From: Sedimentibacter sp. MB31-C6
GTDB lineage: Bacteria > Bacillota > Clostridia > Tissierellales > Sedimentibacteraceae
Assembly (NCBI RefSeq): GCF_035934735.1
Contig: NZ_CP142396.1
Location: 2,170,001 to 2,234,000 of the forward strand
Length of the DNA: 64,000 nucleotides
Reading direction: 5' to 3'
Shown here: in pieces, positions 34,279-43,708 of the stretch
Layout of the letters: every line of letters starts with the position of its first letter
Position numbering within the stretch: the stretch's first letter is position 1
Translations under genes and position numbers: made by a program
Notes under the pieces: model-generated
Database searches by the model: none
The model's input: only the letters and a program-made list of their open reading frames with translations
What the model was told of the DNA's origin: nothing

Positions 34279-34860
34279 ATGACAAATGAAGATAAAACTA
34301 GAAATAAAAAAGTGTTGTCACCAGAAGAACATGAGAAATTAATTAGTACATTAAAAGCACGTTTTGAGAAAAATATGTACCTCCACAAAAGTCTCGAGTG
34401 GGATAAAGTACAAGCTAAACTGGAAGCTAATACTGAAAAACTATGGTCACTCAATGAAATGGAAAGAACTGGTGGCGAACCAGATGTAATTGGTTATGAT
34501 GAAAATGCTGATGAATACATTTTTTATGATTGTTCAGCGGAAAGTCCTAAATGGCGCAGAAGTGTTTGTTACGACCGTGAAGCACTTGAGTCAAGAAAAG
34601 AACATAAGCCGGAAAATAATGCTATTGATATGGCTTCTGACATGGGTATTGAACTTTTAACTGAAGAACAATATCGGAAGCTGCAGAGACTAGGAAAATT
34701 TGATACGAAAACTTCTAGCTGGGTGAAGACGCCTGAAAATATTAGAAAACTTGGTGGAGCAATCTTTTGTGATCGTCGTTATGACACGGTCTTTGTATAC
34801 CATAATGGAGCAGAATCTTATTATGGTGCTAGAGGTTTCAGAGGATTATTAAGAGTATAA
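34279..34860 (+). CDS. DUF4256-family protein
   Basis: 193-residue cytoplasmic protein of the DUF4256 family, function unknown. Recognised by the run EEHEKLISTLKARFEKN, then EKLWSLNEMERTGGEPDVIGYD, YIFYDCSAESPKGRR-like (here SPKWRRSVCYD) and the end KLGGAIFCDRRYDTVFVYHNGAESYYGARGFRG. AAAGGAG precedes the start. It lies among acetyltransferases and gene fragments, and a large palindrome sits in its leader. Confidence 0.8.
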   Translation: MTNEDKTRNKKVLSPEEHEKLISTLKARFEKNMYLHKSLEWDKVQAKLEANTEKLWSLNEMERTGGEPDVIGYDENADEYIFYDCSAESPKWRRSVCYDREALESRKEHKPENNAIDMASDMGIELLTEEQYRKLQRLGKFDTKTSSWVKTPENIRKLGGAIFCDRRYDTVFVYHNGAESYYGARGFRGLLRV

Positions 34861-34909
34861 ATTTTTCAATTATGTATGATTGTATAAGTTTTATTTTTGA
34901 GAGGTTAAA

Positions 34910-35332
34910 ATGATTAGAAATTTTATAAATTCCGATTTAGATAGCGTTATGAAATTGTGGCTTAAAACCAACATAGAGGCACATGGCTTTATAGATAAAA
35001 ATTATTGGCATAGTAACTATGAAACAGTAAAAAAAATGCTGCCAGATGCTACAATATTAGTTTATGAAGATAAAGGTATAATTCTAGGATTTGTGGGATT
35101 GATGAATAGTTATATCGCTGGAATATTTATAGATTCAGATAATCAATCCAAAGGAATAGGTAGATTATTGCTTGAATGTGCGAAAGAAAGAAATTCTGAG
35201 TTATCATTAAGTGTATATAAAAAGAATGATCGTGCAGTTAATTTTTATTTGAAAGAAGGATTTGTTCCTATTAATGAACAAATAGATGAAAATACAAATG
35301 AAACTGAAATAAATATGCAGTGGAAAAAATAA
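34910..35332 (+). CDS. GNAT-family N-acetyltransferase
   Basis: 140-residue acetyltransferase. N-terminal DLDSVMKLWLKTNIEAHGFI and acetyl-CoA loop QSKGIGRLLLECAKE, then VYKKNDRAVNFYLKEGFV, fit the YjaB/PhnO-like GNAT group. GAGAGG lies before the ATG. It is a single gene, with the next 300 bases largely degenerate. Substrate unknown. Confidence 0.87.
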   Translation: MIRNFINSDLDSVMKLWLKTNIEAHGFIDKNYWHSNYETVKKMLPDATILVYEDKGIILGFVGLMNSYIAGIFIDSDNQSKGIGRLLLECAKERNSELSLSVYKKNDRAVNFYLKEGFVPINEQIDENTNETEINMQWKK

Positions 35333-35375
35333 TGACACGCATTTAAATTAATTACGAAAAGAGATTAAGCTATGA

Positions 35376-35573
35376 ATTATTCATTTAGGTCAGTTTATTT
35401 ACACTTATGGCCAAATGGTTGAATTTCCAAAATGTTGTATTATCAATGTAAGAGGTTACGAAAAAAGTCATCTTATAGTTTATTTTGATGGTATATTCTA
35501 TGACCCTACTTCTGATGTTACTAATGATTATAAGTATGAAAATATTATAAGCTATATCGCTATAAATGCGTGA
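35376..35573 (+). pseudogene. Unidentified C-terminal coding remnant
   Basis: An open frame without a start (IIHLGQFIYTYGQM...FPKCCIINVRGYEKSHLIVYFDGIFYDPTSD...ISYIAINA) ends at TGA 35571-35573. Codon use looks protein-like, but the frame upstream is closed. It fills most of the gap between two genes. Family not recognised. Confidence 0.45.
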
Positions 35574-35677
35574 AATAATATACAATGGTAGGAAGTGTAT
35601 ATGAAAAAGAATAAATAAAATATACCTACTAACAATAAGTATCATGAAGTTTGAGAATAATTTATTAAGAGGAAAAA

Positions 35678-36052
35678 ATGTACATAGTTTTTGATTTAGA
35701 ATTTAATCAGAATTTCTGTGATGAATCAGTAAAGAAAATAAATAGATATATGTTCCCATTTGAAATAATACAAATAGGAGCTATAAAATTAGATTCGAAT
35801 TTAAATGTTGTTGATTCATTTAGTCGTTATATAAGACCTGGTATTTATAATCCAAATTACATAAAACCAAGAATTAAGCAGCCAAAGAAAATAATAGATA
35901 TTGAAGCTTTATTTAAGCAATTTGAAAAGATGTATAATAGAATAATTTCTGAAGAAGAAAAGTCAATGATTATTCTTGCCTATAAAATGGGAAAAACCAG
36001 TCAATTTTTAAAGGATAAAAATGACAATCAAACCTTGATTAATATGAATTAA
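35678..36052 (+). pseudogene. Internally deleted DEDDh 3'-5' exonuclease (KapD-like)
   Basis: 124 codons. The first about 50 residues (YIVFDLEFNQ, PFEIIQIGAIKLDSN, FSRYIRP) carry the first acidic pair of a DEDDh exonuclease. The rest (NYIKPRIKQPKKIIDIEALFKQFEKMYNR...LAYKMGKTSQFL) resembles the C-terminal tail of clostridial relatives. The middle, holding the remaining Asp and His residues, is missing without breaking the frame. A ribosome site (AAGAGGA) remains. Probably inactive. Confidence 0.65.
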
Positions 36053-36079
36053 AATTAATCACTTCTAAAAGCAGTTATA

Positions 36080-36285
36080 AATCCATCAAATATTTGCAAC
36101 ATGACTTTACAGAAATAACAGTAATTCCCTTCTGCACACATGGAGGAGGTGGGTGTTTGCCAAATTAAAAATGTAATAGCTGAAGAGTGCTCAAAATCCG
36201 TTATCTACCTGGTATTGCTGTAAATGGAATAGTTGAATCAGAAGATGTTACAAAGTGGCTTGAGACAATTGGATATGAATTATAA
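36080..36285 (+). pseudogene. Decayed flavodoxin C-terminal fragment
   Basis: Degenerate frames read ITVIPFCTHGGGG, then after stops and a shift RYLPGIAVNGIVESEDVTKWLETIGYEL and a stop. These match the order of the C-terminal flavodoxin elements (PFCTHGG then the last helix). No start remains. The surrounding stretch 36053-36340 has nothing else I can support. Confidence 0.5.
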
Positions 36286-36340
36286 ATTATTGATTATATT
36301 TTTCAAAGATGCTAAAATAAAGTAAAAAAGGTTAGCACTT

Positions 36341-37021
36341 ATGAACAAGGAAAAGAAGAACATAATAATAACAATTATCATTATATTTGCATGTATATCT
36401 ATGTATGTAATAGAAACATATTTTAAGTTAGAATACATTCTAAAATCAATGTATAAAATAATCTTATTTGCAGTACTTCCTTTAATTTACTGTGCATTTG
36501 ATAAAGATATTAAATTAAAAGAATATTTTATTGTTAAAGATAAAAGACAAATATTTATTTCAATTGCATTAGGGTTGGGAGTGTATTTGTTTATATTAGT
36601 GGGGTATTACGTTCTTAAGGGATTTATTGATTTAGATAATATTGCATTACAGTTGCAGAACAATTTAAATGTAAACAAGGATAATTTTGTTTTTGTTGCT
36701 CTTTATATTTCTTTTATAAATTCAATGCTTGAAGAGTTGTTTTTTAGAGGATTTGGATTTTTAACATTAAATAGAAGTTCGTCAAGGATATATTCATATG
36801 TAATAAGTGCATTATCATTTTCGATTTATCATGTATCTATATTGGCAAATTGGTTTAATGTAATAATATATGTAGCATTTATAGCTGGATTGTTTGTAAC
36901 AGGTTTATTTTTTAATTGGCTTAATGAAAAATATAGTAATATATATAATTCATGGATAGTCCATATGTGTGCCAATCTATCTATTAACACCATAGGCTTC
37001 ATCATGTTTGGTATAATATAA
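36341..37021 (+). CDS. CPBP-family intramembrane metalloprotease (CAAX protease-like)
   Basis: 226-residue membrane protein with about seven hydrophobic helices. The Abi/CPBP motifs are in order: EELFFRG (motif 1), SFSIYHVSIL (motif 2, His) and a late HMCANLSIN (motif 3). Bacterial members act in bacteriocin immunity or signalling; the specific role is unknown. AAAGGTTAG precedes the ATG. It is the first intact gene after the run of fragments. Confidence 0.87.
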   Translation: MNKEKKNIIITIIIIFACISMYVIETYFKLEYILKSMYKIILFAVLPLIYCAFDKDIKLKEYFIVKDKRQIFISIALGLGVYLFILVGYYVLKGFIDLDNIALQLQNNLNVNKDNFVFVALYISFINSMLEELFFRGFGFLTLNRSSSRIYSYVISALSFSIYHVSILANWFNVIIYVAFIAGLFVTGLFFNWLNEKYSNIYNSWIVHMCANLSINTIGFIMFGII

Positions 37022-37034
37022 TTATATTAAAAAT

Positions 37035-37238
37035 TTATCGTTTTGGCATCTTAAAATCAACTAGCGCATCATTTAAAAAATCATTAAATGGTTTCATCAA
37101 AAAGAATTTTGAGCATGCGAAATCTATAAATTCTTGTGGGTTTTCAAGCATAGAATCATTAAAATTAAATTCAATATACCAGCTTTTATATTTTAGATAT
37201 TTCGCCATCGGATGGTTAGCATCAAATTCTTTAGGTAC
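37035..37238 (-). pseudogene. C-terminal fragment of a DUF2461 protein
   Basis: On the minus strand a 68-codon frame reads VPKEFDANHPMAKYLKYKSWYIEF...FMKP-like (here FFLMKPFNDFLNDALVDF) and ends at a stop. This is the C-terminal signature of the DUF2461/TIGR02453 family. The N-terminal part, which should lie at 37239 onward, is absent, so the gene is a remnant. It occupies the gap before uvsE. Confidence 0.6.
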
Positions 37239-37356
37239 ATTATATACCTTTTAATTCCTTTTTAGTTACATTTTAGTTACATTTGATAGGATTATGAAGC
37301 TTTTAATTATAATAGAATTATAGATAGAATTTTTCAACTTAAATGAAAGGAATAAT

Positions 37357-38613
37357 ATGAGAATTGGATATGCATGCAAGACATTAGGTGTATTAAATAC
37401 TGATATGAAAAGTTGCATTTTAAAAAACGCAAGCAAAGAGAGAATTATAGAATTAACAAAACACAATTTAGCTGCTCTTAACAATATGATTGATTATAAC
37501 ATTGAAAACAATATAAAACTATTCAGAATTAGCTCAGATTTGATACCATTTGGCTCTAGTGCAGTTAACAATATAAAATGGTGGGAAATTTTTTCTGAAG
37601 AAATGAAATTTATTGGAAATAAGATTAAAAAAAGCAACATGCGCGTATCTGTGCATCCAGGTCAGTACACTGTTTTGAATTCTAACAAAATAAATGTTGT
37701 ACAGAAAGCTGTTGAAGAATTAGTGTATCATACTAGAATTCTTGATAGTCTTAATATAAATTATGCGCACAAAGTAGTACTTCATATTGGCGGTGCTTAT
37801 GATAATAAAAGGTTATCGATTGAAAGATTTATTGAAAATTACAAACTACTTCCTGATAATGTTAAAAGGCGTTTAGTAATAGAAAATGATGATAAAATAT
37901 ATAACATCAAAGAAGTTCTTGATATAGGATTAAAACTTAATATTCCGGTTATATTTGATAATCTGCATAACAAGATTAATTCTCCTGAACAAAAAATGAG
38001 AGAATTATATTGGATAGAACAGTGCAAAGTAACATGGAAAAAGGAAGATGGAAATCAAAAAATACATTACTCACAGCAGGCTGAACATAAGAAGATAGGT
38101 TCTCATTCAGATTTTATAAGTATTAATCAATTCATCAACTTTTATGAAATGCTCAGTAGAAATGATATTGATATAATGCTTGAGGTTAAGGACAAAAATC
38201 TTTCCTGCGTCAAATGTATAAATTGCACAACTAAAGAGTTGAAAATAAATGAATTAGAAGAGGAATATAGAAAATACAAGTATACAATACTTGAAAGATC
38301 ACACTTCACATACGAAAAACTTATTGAATTATTGAAGGATAAAGAGGAACTTTCTGCAATATCTTTTTATAATCTTATAGAAAATGGACTTAAAAATGAA
38401 GGTGACTCTAATAGCTTTATAAATGCCGCAACGCATGTATGGGATAATTTAAAAAGTGATGCAACAGAAAAGGAAAAAGTCAATTTTTTTAAATATTTAG
38501 AAAGATATAAGAATCAAAATACAGGAATTAGAACAGTTAAAAATTATCTTAAAAAATTGGCTGTAAAATACGACCATAATTATCTATTGAATTCACTTTA
38601 TTTTTATATATAG
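37357..38613 (+). CDS. uvsE: UV DNA damage endonuclease, UvsE type
   Basis: TIM-barrel endonuclease that nicks 5' of UV photoproducts. The N-terminal MRIGYACKTLGV, RISSDLIPFGSS, MRVSVHPGQYTVLNS, VVLHIGGAYDNK, LVIENDD and IPVIFDNLHN blocks carry the metal-binding residues. At 418 residues it is about 100 longer than typical UvsE; the extra C-terminus contains CVKCINCTTKE and a helical tail. AAAGGA upstream fits the start. A palindromic repeat abuts the stop codon. Confidence 0.9.
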   Translation: MRIGYACKTLGVLNTDMKSCILKNASKERIIELTKHNLAALNNMIDYNIENNIKLFRISSDLIPFGSSAVNNIKWWEIFSEEMKFIGNKIKKSNMRVSVHPGQYTVLNSNKINVVQKAVEELVYHTRILDSLNINYAHKVVLHIGGAYDNKRLSIERFIENYKLLPDNVKRRLVIENDDKIYNIKEVLDIGLKLNIPVIFDNLHNKINSPEQKMRELYWIEQCKVTWKKEDGNQKIHYSQQAEHKKIGSHSDFISINQFINFYEMLSRNDIDIMLEVKDKNLSCVKCINCTTKELKINELEEEYRKYKYTILERSHFTYEKLIELLKDKEELSAISFYNLIENGLKNEGDSNSFINAATHVWDNLKSDATEKEKVNFFKYLERYKNQNTGIRTVKNYLKKLAVKYDHNYLLNSLYFYI

Positions 38614-38662
38614 TAGGGGACGCATTGTATGCGTCCCAGATATGCATAAAATGCATACATAC
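38613..38662. repeat. Paired palindromic repeats after uvsE
   Basis: A perfect type 1 unit (38613-38637) followed by an inverted type 2-like unit TATGCAT-AAA-ATGCATA (38641-38657). The left edge overlaps the uvsE stop codon by one base. Confidence 0.8.
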
Positions 38663-38719
38663 AATGTAATAAATTTTCAAATAATAACAGGTTGAAATAA
38701 ACAAAGTTGGAGGGATATT

Positions 38720-39664
38720 ATGAAGAAAAAGGATATATTTCTTGCACTATTCGTTGTAATGGTTTGGGGAGCAAATTTCACTGTAATAAAGTTAGGACTT
38801 AATGGTGTTCCTTCAATGTTATTGGCTTCATTAAGATATTTGATAACATTATTTCCAGCTATATTTATTGTTAAAAAGCCAAATATAGAATGGAAGTACA
38901 TAATATTATATGGATTAACTGTAGGAGTAGGCCAATTTTCGTGTTTGTTTTATGCTATGGAAATTGGCATGCCAGCAAGTATTGCTTCAATAGTTTTGCA
39001 AATTCAAGCTTTTATATCACCAATTTTAGCATTTGTTATTATTAAAGAAAAATTAAAGTATAAACAAATATTAGGTTTTATAATCGCAGGTATGGGGTTA
39101 TTTATTATTGGGTCGTATTCATCTTCTAATGATATAACAACAATACCACTTAATGCATTTTTATTAACATTATGTGCACCTTTTTTTTGGGCACTTTCAA
39201 ATATTATAGCTAGAATTGCTTCGGATAAAGCTGAAGCAAAAGGAGACAAACTTAATATGTTGAGTTTAGTTGTATGGGCGAGTATTATTCCACCACTTCC
39301 ATTATTAGGAATTGCATTATCGTTAAATACACCAGAAACTTTGATTAATACAATTGCTAATTTAAAAGCTATTTCAATATTTTCAGCCTTATATTTAGGC
39401 TATGTAGCTACATTATTTGGATATGGTATATGGAATGGATTGATTGTAAAATATCCTATTGGAAAAATAGCACCGTTATCACTTTTAGTTCCAATAACAG
39501 GATTATTAACTGCTAGAATTGTTCTTTCAGAGCAACTATCAAAAATGCAGTGGATAGGAGTTTCTATTATATTGATTGGATTAATTATAACAAATGTAAA
39601 TTTTGGAGTATTCAAAAAAATTATTAAAAAGTATAGAATAATAAATAAAGCAGAAAGCGATTGA
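38720..39664 (+). CDS. EamA/DMT-family transporter
   Basis: 314 residues, ten helices in two EamA halves. MVWGANFTVIKLGLNGVPS is the typical first-repeat start, and PLSLLVPITGLLTARIVLSEQL the second-half signature, as in the YdcZ/RhaT-like amino-acid metabolite exporters (EamA itself). GGAGGG precedes the ATG. It is not closely related to the DMT protein at 21.3 kb. Substrate unknown. Confidence 0.9.
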   Translation: MKKKDIFLALFVVMVWGANFTVIKLGLNGVPSMLLASLRYLITLFPAIFIVKKPNIEWKYIILYGLTVGVGQFSCLFYAMEIGMPASIASIVLQIQAFISPILAFVIIKEKLKYKQILGFIIAGMGLFIIGSYSSSNDITTIPLNAFLLTLCAPFFWALSNIIARIASDKAEAKGDKLNMLSLVVWASIIPPLPLLGIALSLNTPETLINTIANLKAISIFSALYLGYVATLFGYGIWNGLIVKYPIGKIAPLSLLVPITGLLTARIVLSEQLSKMQWIGVSIILIGLIITNVNFGVFKKIIKKYRIINKAESD

Positions 39665-39810
39665 TTGTATTCTATAATTAAAATTATTAATAATATAAAT
39701 CTTTTACCGGAAAAATATACATATGAATGAGGTATTGACAACCTGAAATTAAAGACATATAATATCTTCTTGAAGCACGTTAATAATTATAAATTTATTA
39801 TTATATACTC

Positions 39811-39840
39811 AAAGTTGCTTTTGTTTGCAACTTTATTTTT
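39811..39840 (+). terminator. Hairpin terminator before the MATE gene
   Basis: AAAGTTGC-TTTTGTTT-GCAACTTT followed by ATTTTTATG. It most likely ends the DMT transcript. Confidence 0.65.
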
Positions 39841-39868
39841 ATGAAATACTATGCTTAGGGGGATGAAC

Positions 39869-41272
39869 ATGGAGCAAATTAGAGAAAATAAAATGGGCGT
39901 AATGCCCGTTAAAAAGCTTTTAATCAATATGTCTTTGCCAATGATGATTTCAATGATTATTCAAGCTTTATATAATGTAGTAGATAGTATATTTGTAGCA
40001 AAAATTAGTGAAAATGCATTAGCAGCAGTTTCACTTTCTTTTCCTGTACAGAATATGATGGTAGCAATTGCAGTTGGAACTGGCGTTGGAATCAATGCAT
40101 TACTTTCAAAGAGTTTAGGAGAAAGAAATTTCAAGGAATCTAATAGAGCAGCTAATAATGGTATTTTTCTTGGATTACTTAGTTATCTTGTTTTTTTAAT
40201 ATTTGGGTTAACACTTGTAAAAACATACTTTTTATCACAAACAAATGATATTGAAATAGTGGAATATGGAACTTCATATTTGACTATAATTTGCTCAATG
40301 TCTATAGGTTTATTTGGACAAATAACTTTTGAACGATTATTGCAATCTACTGGAAAAACAATTTATAATATGATAACTCAAGGCATTGGTGCTGTTATTA
40401 ATATTATTCTTGATCCAATTTTAATATTTGGATTACTTGGCATGCCGAAAATGGGAGTAGCTGGAGCTGCAGTTGCTACTGTAACTGGACAACTTGTAGC
40501 AACAATATTAGGGCTAATTTATAATTTAAAGGCAAATCCAGAAATAACAATAAAAATACGTGGGTATCGCCCAAATATGAATACGATTAAAAAAATATAT
40601 TCAGTTGGATTTCCATCTATTATTATGCTATCTATTTCATCAATTACTACTTATAGCATTAATAATATTCTATTGAAATTTTCATCAACTGCAACGGCAG
40701 TATTTGGAGTTTATTTTAAATTGCAAAGTTTTGTATTTATGCCTGTGTTTGGTCTTAATAACGGTATGGTTCCAATAATATCTTTTAATTATGGAGCTCG
40801 GAAAAAAGAACGATTAATTAAAACAATAAAATTAAGCATTGAATTTGCAGTAGGAATAATGCTTATTGGATTTGTTGTTTTTCAAGTTTTTCCTGAAAAA
40901 TTATTATTATTATTTAATGCTTCAGAAGAAATGTTGAGTATTGGAATCCCGGCACTTCGGATTATAAGTCTCAGTTATATCTTTGCAGGATTTTCTGTAG
41001 TGACAGGTTCTGTATTTCAAGCTTTTGGAAATGGTATGTATAGTCTTCTAGTTTCTATTTCAAGACAACTAGTTGTTTTAGTACCTGTAGCATATTTTCT
41101 TTCATTATCTGGAAACATAAATTTGGTGTGGTGGTCATATCCAATAGCAGAAATAGCATCTTTGATAGTAAGTATTATATTTTTAAAGAGTATTTATAGC
41201 TATAAAATTAAACCAATAGAAGAAATACAAACTATAAATGAAAAGGTAAAAGAGATGTCATATGTTAATTAG
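39869..41272 (+). CDS. MATE-family efflux transporter
   Basis: Twelve-helix sodium- or proton-driven multidrug exporter, 467 residues from ATG 39869, chosen because AGGGGG lies six bases before it; in-frame ATGs at 39851 and 39863 are worse placed. MATE features: LLINMSLPMMISMIIQALYNVVDSIFVAK at the start of the first half, GVGINALLSKSLGE and the matching second-half FGLNNGMVPIISFNYGARKKER. It stands alone, ended by a strong hairpin. Confidence 0.93.
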   Translation: MEQIRENKMGVMPVKKLLINMSLPMMISMIIQALYNVVDSIFVAKISENALAAVSLSFPVQNMMVAIAVGTGVGINALLSKSLGERNFKESNRAANNGIFLGLLSYLVFLIFGLTLVKTYFLSQTNDIEIVEYGTSYLTIICSMSIGLFGQITFERLLQSTGKTIYNMITQGIGAVINIILDPILIFGLLGMPKMGVAGAAVATVTGQLVATILGLIYNLKANPEITIKIRGYRPNMNTIKKIYSVGFPSIIMLSISSITTYSINNILLKFSSTATAVFGVYFKLQSFVFMPVFGLNNGMVPIISFNYGARKKERLIKTIKLSIEFAVGIMLIGFVVFQVFPEKLLLLFNASEEMLSIGIPALRIISLSYIFAGFSVVTGSVFQAFGNGMYSLLVSISRQLVVLVPVAYFLSLSGNINLVWWSYPIAEIASLIVSIIFLKSIYSYKIKPIEEIQTINEKVKEMSYVN

Positions 41273-41337
41273 TTATCGTGCTTTTACTTGCAAAAGTTAA
41301 TAAAAATAATTATTTACTTGTTAATATGTAATGAAAA

Positions 41338-41374
41338 AACTTCCATTATACAACTGTATAATGGAAGTTTTTTT
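41338..41374 (+). terminator. Strong terminator after the MATE gene
   Basis: ACTTCCATTATAC-AACT-GTATAATGGAAGT followed by TTTTTTA. Confidence 0.85.
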
Positions 41375-41476
41375 ATTTTCCCCTTGAAAAATCTAAAGAT
41401 TAGCAGTATAATTCCATTAAATAACAAAATAGTATAAAATTTTTAAAGTTGTATAATATTTAATAAAGGGGCTCAA

Positions 41477-41971
41477 ATGATTTTATCAGAATATTTAAAA
41501 AACTTAAAACAGAAACTTCAAAGCAATTTTGATTTAACTGAAAACTATGTTATTAACGAAATGAAGTATGACTTATTTGCTGAGTATCATGTACGAAGCG
41601 AAAGGTATGTTATGATAAAAAAGGCAGTTGCTTATGCAATTGAAGTCAATGAATTTTGCTTTATAAAATATTATGAAAAACTGGATAAGAATAAAATAGA
41701 AAATTTCATTGATTCCTTAATCAAATCTATTAATTTAGTTGTAAAGCCTAATAACGAACATATGTCAAGCATGATTACAGGAGTTATAGTAGTTGATGAA
41801 ATGCCAAAAAGTGAGATTACGGATATTATTAAGAAATTTAAATATCATAAAGGATTCGCATTTGGATTTAAGGGTTGGGTTGATGTTCGAGTAATATTAG
41901 TCTCCCTTAATGAAGGATTTGTAATAACAAATAAAAAAGGAAAGGAGGTATCTGAAGTTTACAGTATATAA
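41477..41971 (+). CDS. Hypothetical protein
   Basis: 164-residue soluble protein with no motif I recognise; similar hypothetical proteins occur in clostridia, from memory. It has a helical N-terminal half (EYLKNLKQKLQSNFDL, RYVMIKKAVAYAIEVNEFCF) and a more beta-like C-terminal half (ITGVIVVDEMPK, VDVRVILVSLNEGFVITNKKGKE). No signal peptide or membrane helix. AAAGGGG lies before the ATG; cstA follows after 50 bases and may share its transcript. Confidence 0.7.
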   Translation: MILSEYLKNLKQKLQSNFDLTENYVINEMKYDLFAEYHVRSERYVMIKKAVAYAIEVNEFCFIKYYEKLDKNKIENFIDSLIKSINLVVKPNNEHMSSMITGVIVVDEMPKSEITDIIKKFKYHKGFAFGFKGWVDVRVILVSLNEGFVITNKKGKEVSEVYSI

Positions 41972-42022
41972 GTTAAGTACAATGAAACCGCTTGCGAATT
42001 AAAAAATCAAGGAGGTTTTTTC

Positions 42023-43639
42023 ATGAATGCATTATGGTTAGTAATCATTAGTATTATTATTTTTATTGTGGCTTATATTACTTACGGAGCATGGCTAGCT
42101 AAACAGTGGGGAGTTGATCCAACGAGAAAGACACCTGCAAATGTGATAAATGACGGTATAGATTATGTTCCAGCAAAACCCGCAGTACTAATGGGACATC
42201 ACTTTGCTTCTATAGCTGGTGCAGGACCTATTAATGGACCTATTCAAGCTGCAATATTTGGATGGGTACCAGTATTTCTTTGGATTATTGTTGGTGGTAT
42301 ATTTTTCGGAGGAGTTCATGACTTTGGTTCATTATTTGCTTCTGTTCGTCATGACGGTAAATCAATCGGAGAAGTTATTAACGTAAATATGGGAAGAAGA
42401 GGTAAACAATTATTTTCAATATTTGCATGGTTAACACTTCTTTTGGTTGTTGCAGCATTTACTAATATTGTTGCTAATACTTTTGCAACTGTTCCAGCAG
42501 CAGCATCATCATCATTGCTTTTTATATTATTAGCAGTAACTTTTGGATTTTTCGTTTACAGAAAAGGAATGTCATTAGGTATAGGAACAGTAATTGGCGT
42601 AGTATTATTATTTTTATGTGTTTATTTAGGATATTTGTTCCCACTTCAATTAAGTGTTAATACATGGATAATCATATTGATGGTTTATATATTTGTAGCA
42701 TCTACTGCACCAGTATGGATATTGTTACAACCTAGAGACTATCTTAACTCGTTTTTGCTTTATGCAATGATAGCAGGTGCAGTAATAGGTATACTTATAT
42801 TTAGACCTTCAATTCAACTTGCTTCAGTAACTTCATTCAATGTAAATGGACAATGGTTGTTTCCTATGCTTTTTGTTACAGTAGCGTGTGGAGCTATATC
42901 AGGATTCCACTCATTAGTAGGTTCAGGAACAACATCTAAACAAATAGATAATGAAGCTGACGCATTAAAAATTGGATATGGTGGTATGCTTATCGAATGT
43001 GTATTAGCAGTTATAGCATTAGTAACAGCTGCATATATATCTCAAGGAGAATTGACTGAGCTTCTTAAAGGTGGACCTGTAAATGTTTTTTCTGATGGAG
43101 TTGGAGTATTCATGTCGAAATTTGGTATTCCTTTTGAAGTAGGTAAAGCTTTTGTTGCATTAGCAGTATCTGCATTTGCATTAACTAGCCTTGATACTGC
43201 AACAAGACTTAATAGGTTTATATTCCAAGAATTCTTCGAAGATCCATCAAAAGAAGAAAAATCACCTCTTACTAATATGTATATTTCAACTGCAATAACT
43301 GTTTTAATTGGTGGTTTCTTAGCAGCAGGTGGATACGCAAAAATATGGCCTATATTTGGTTCTGCAAATCAATTATTGGCAGCACTAGCATTGTTAGCAA
43401 TAGCAGTATGGCTTAAGAAAACAGGTAAAAACTATCATATGTTAGTTATACCTATGATTTTCATGTTAGTAGTAACACTATTTGCATTAGGATTCTTGAT
43501 TAAAGCAAATATAGCTGCTGGCAATATTATACTTGTCATATTCCCAGTGTTATTGTTTGTCTTAGCAATAGTACTTGCAAAAGAAGGATATGGTATAGTA
43601 TTTAAGAAAGATGATATTGAAAATGTATCAAAATCGTAA
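42023..43639 (+). CDS. cstA: Carbon starvation protein CstA family, pyruvate/peptide transporter
   Basis: Integral membrane transporter of 538 residues with many hydrophobic helices, the shorter CstA form common in anaerobes. Typical blocks: GIDYVPAKPAVLMGHHFASIAGAGPINGP near residue 50, GGIFFGGVHDFGSLFASVRH, SGFHSLVGSGTTSKQI and SLDTATRLNRFIFQE. Members import pyruvate (and in E. coli were linked to peptides). AAGGAGG fits the start. It ends with a perfect palindromic hairpin shared with the converging SDR gene. Confidence 0.92.
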   Translation: MNALWLVIISIIIFIVAYITYGAWLAKQWGVDPTRKTPANVINDGIDYVPAKPAVLMGHHFASIAGAGPINGPIQAAIFGWVPVFLWIIVGGIFFGGVHDFGSLFASVRHDGKSIGEVINVNMGRRGKQLFSIFAWLTLLLVVAAFTNIVANTFATVPAAASSSLLFILLAVTFGFFVYRKGMSLGIGTVIGVVLLFLCVYLGYLFPLQLSVNTWIIILMVYIFVASTAPVWILLQPRDYLNSFLLYAMIAGAVIGILIFRPSIQLASVTSFNVNGQWLFPMLFVTVACGAISGFHSLVGSGTTSKQIDNEADALKIGYGGMLIECVLAVIALVTAAYISQGELTELLKGGPVNVFSDGVGVFMSKFGIPFEVGKAFVALAVSAFALTSLDTATRLNRFIFQEFFEDPSKEEKSPLTNMYISTAITVLIGGFLAAGGYAKIWPIFGSANQLLAALALLAIAVWLKKTGKNYHMLVIPMIFMLVVTLFALGFLIKANIAAGNIILVIFPVLLFVLAIVLAKEGYGIVFKKDDIENVSKS

Positions 43640-43652
43640 ATAGCGTAAGAAA

Positions 43653-43678
43653 AAGGGTAGGACATATGTCCTACCCTT
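43653..43678. terminator. Bidirectional terminator between cstA and the SDR gene
   Basis: Perfect 26-base palindrome, AAGGGTAGGACAT and its complement, with A-runs on the left and TCGACTTTT on the right, so it can work for both converging genes. Confidence 0.7.
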
Positions 43679-43708
43679 CGACTTTTGACAAATCATCGTC
43701 TTTTATAT

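Noticed and set aside
35385-35645. 86-codon minus-strand frame
   Set aside because: No ribosome site and very AT-driven composition; the plus strand carries a better coding remnant here.
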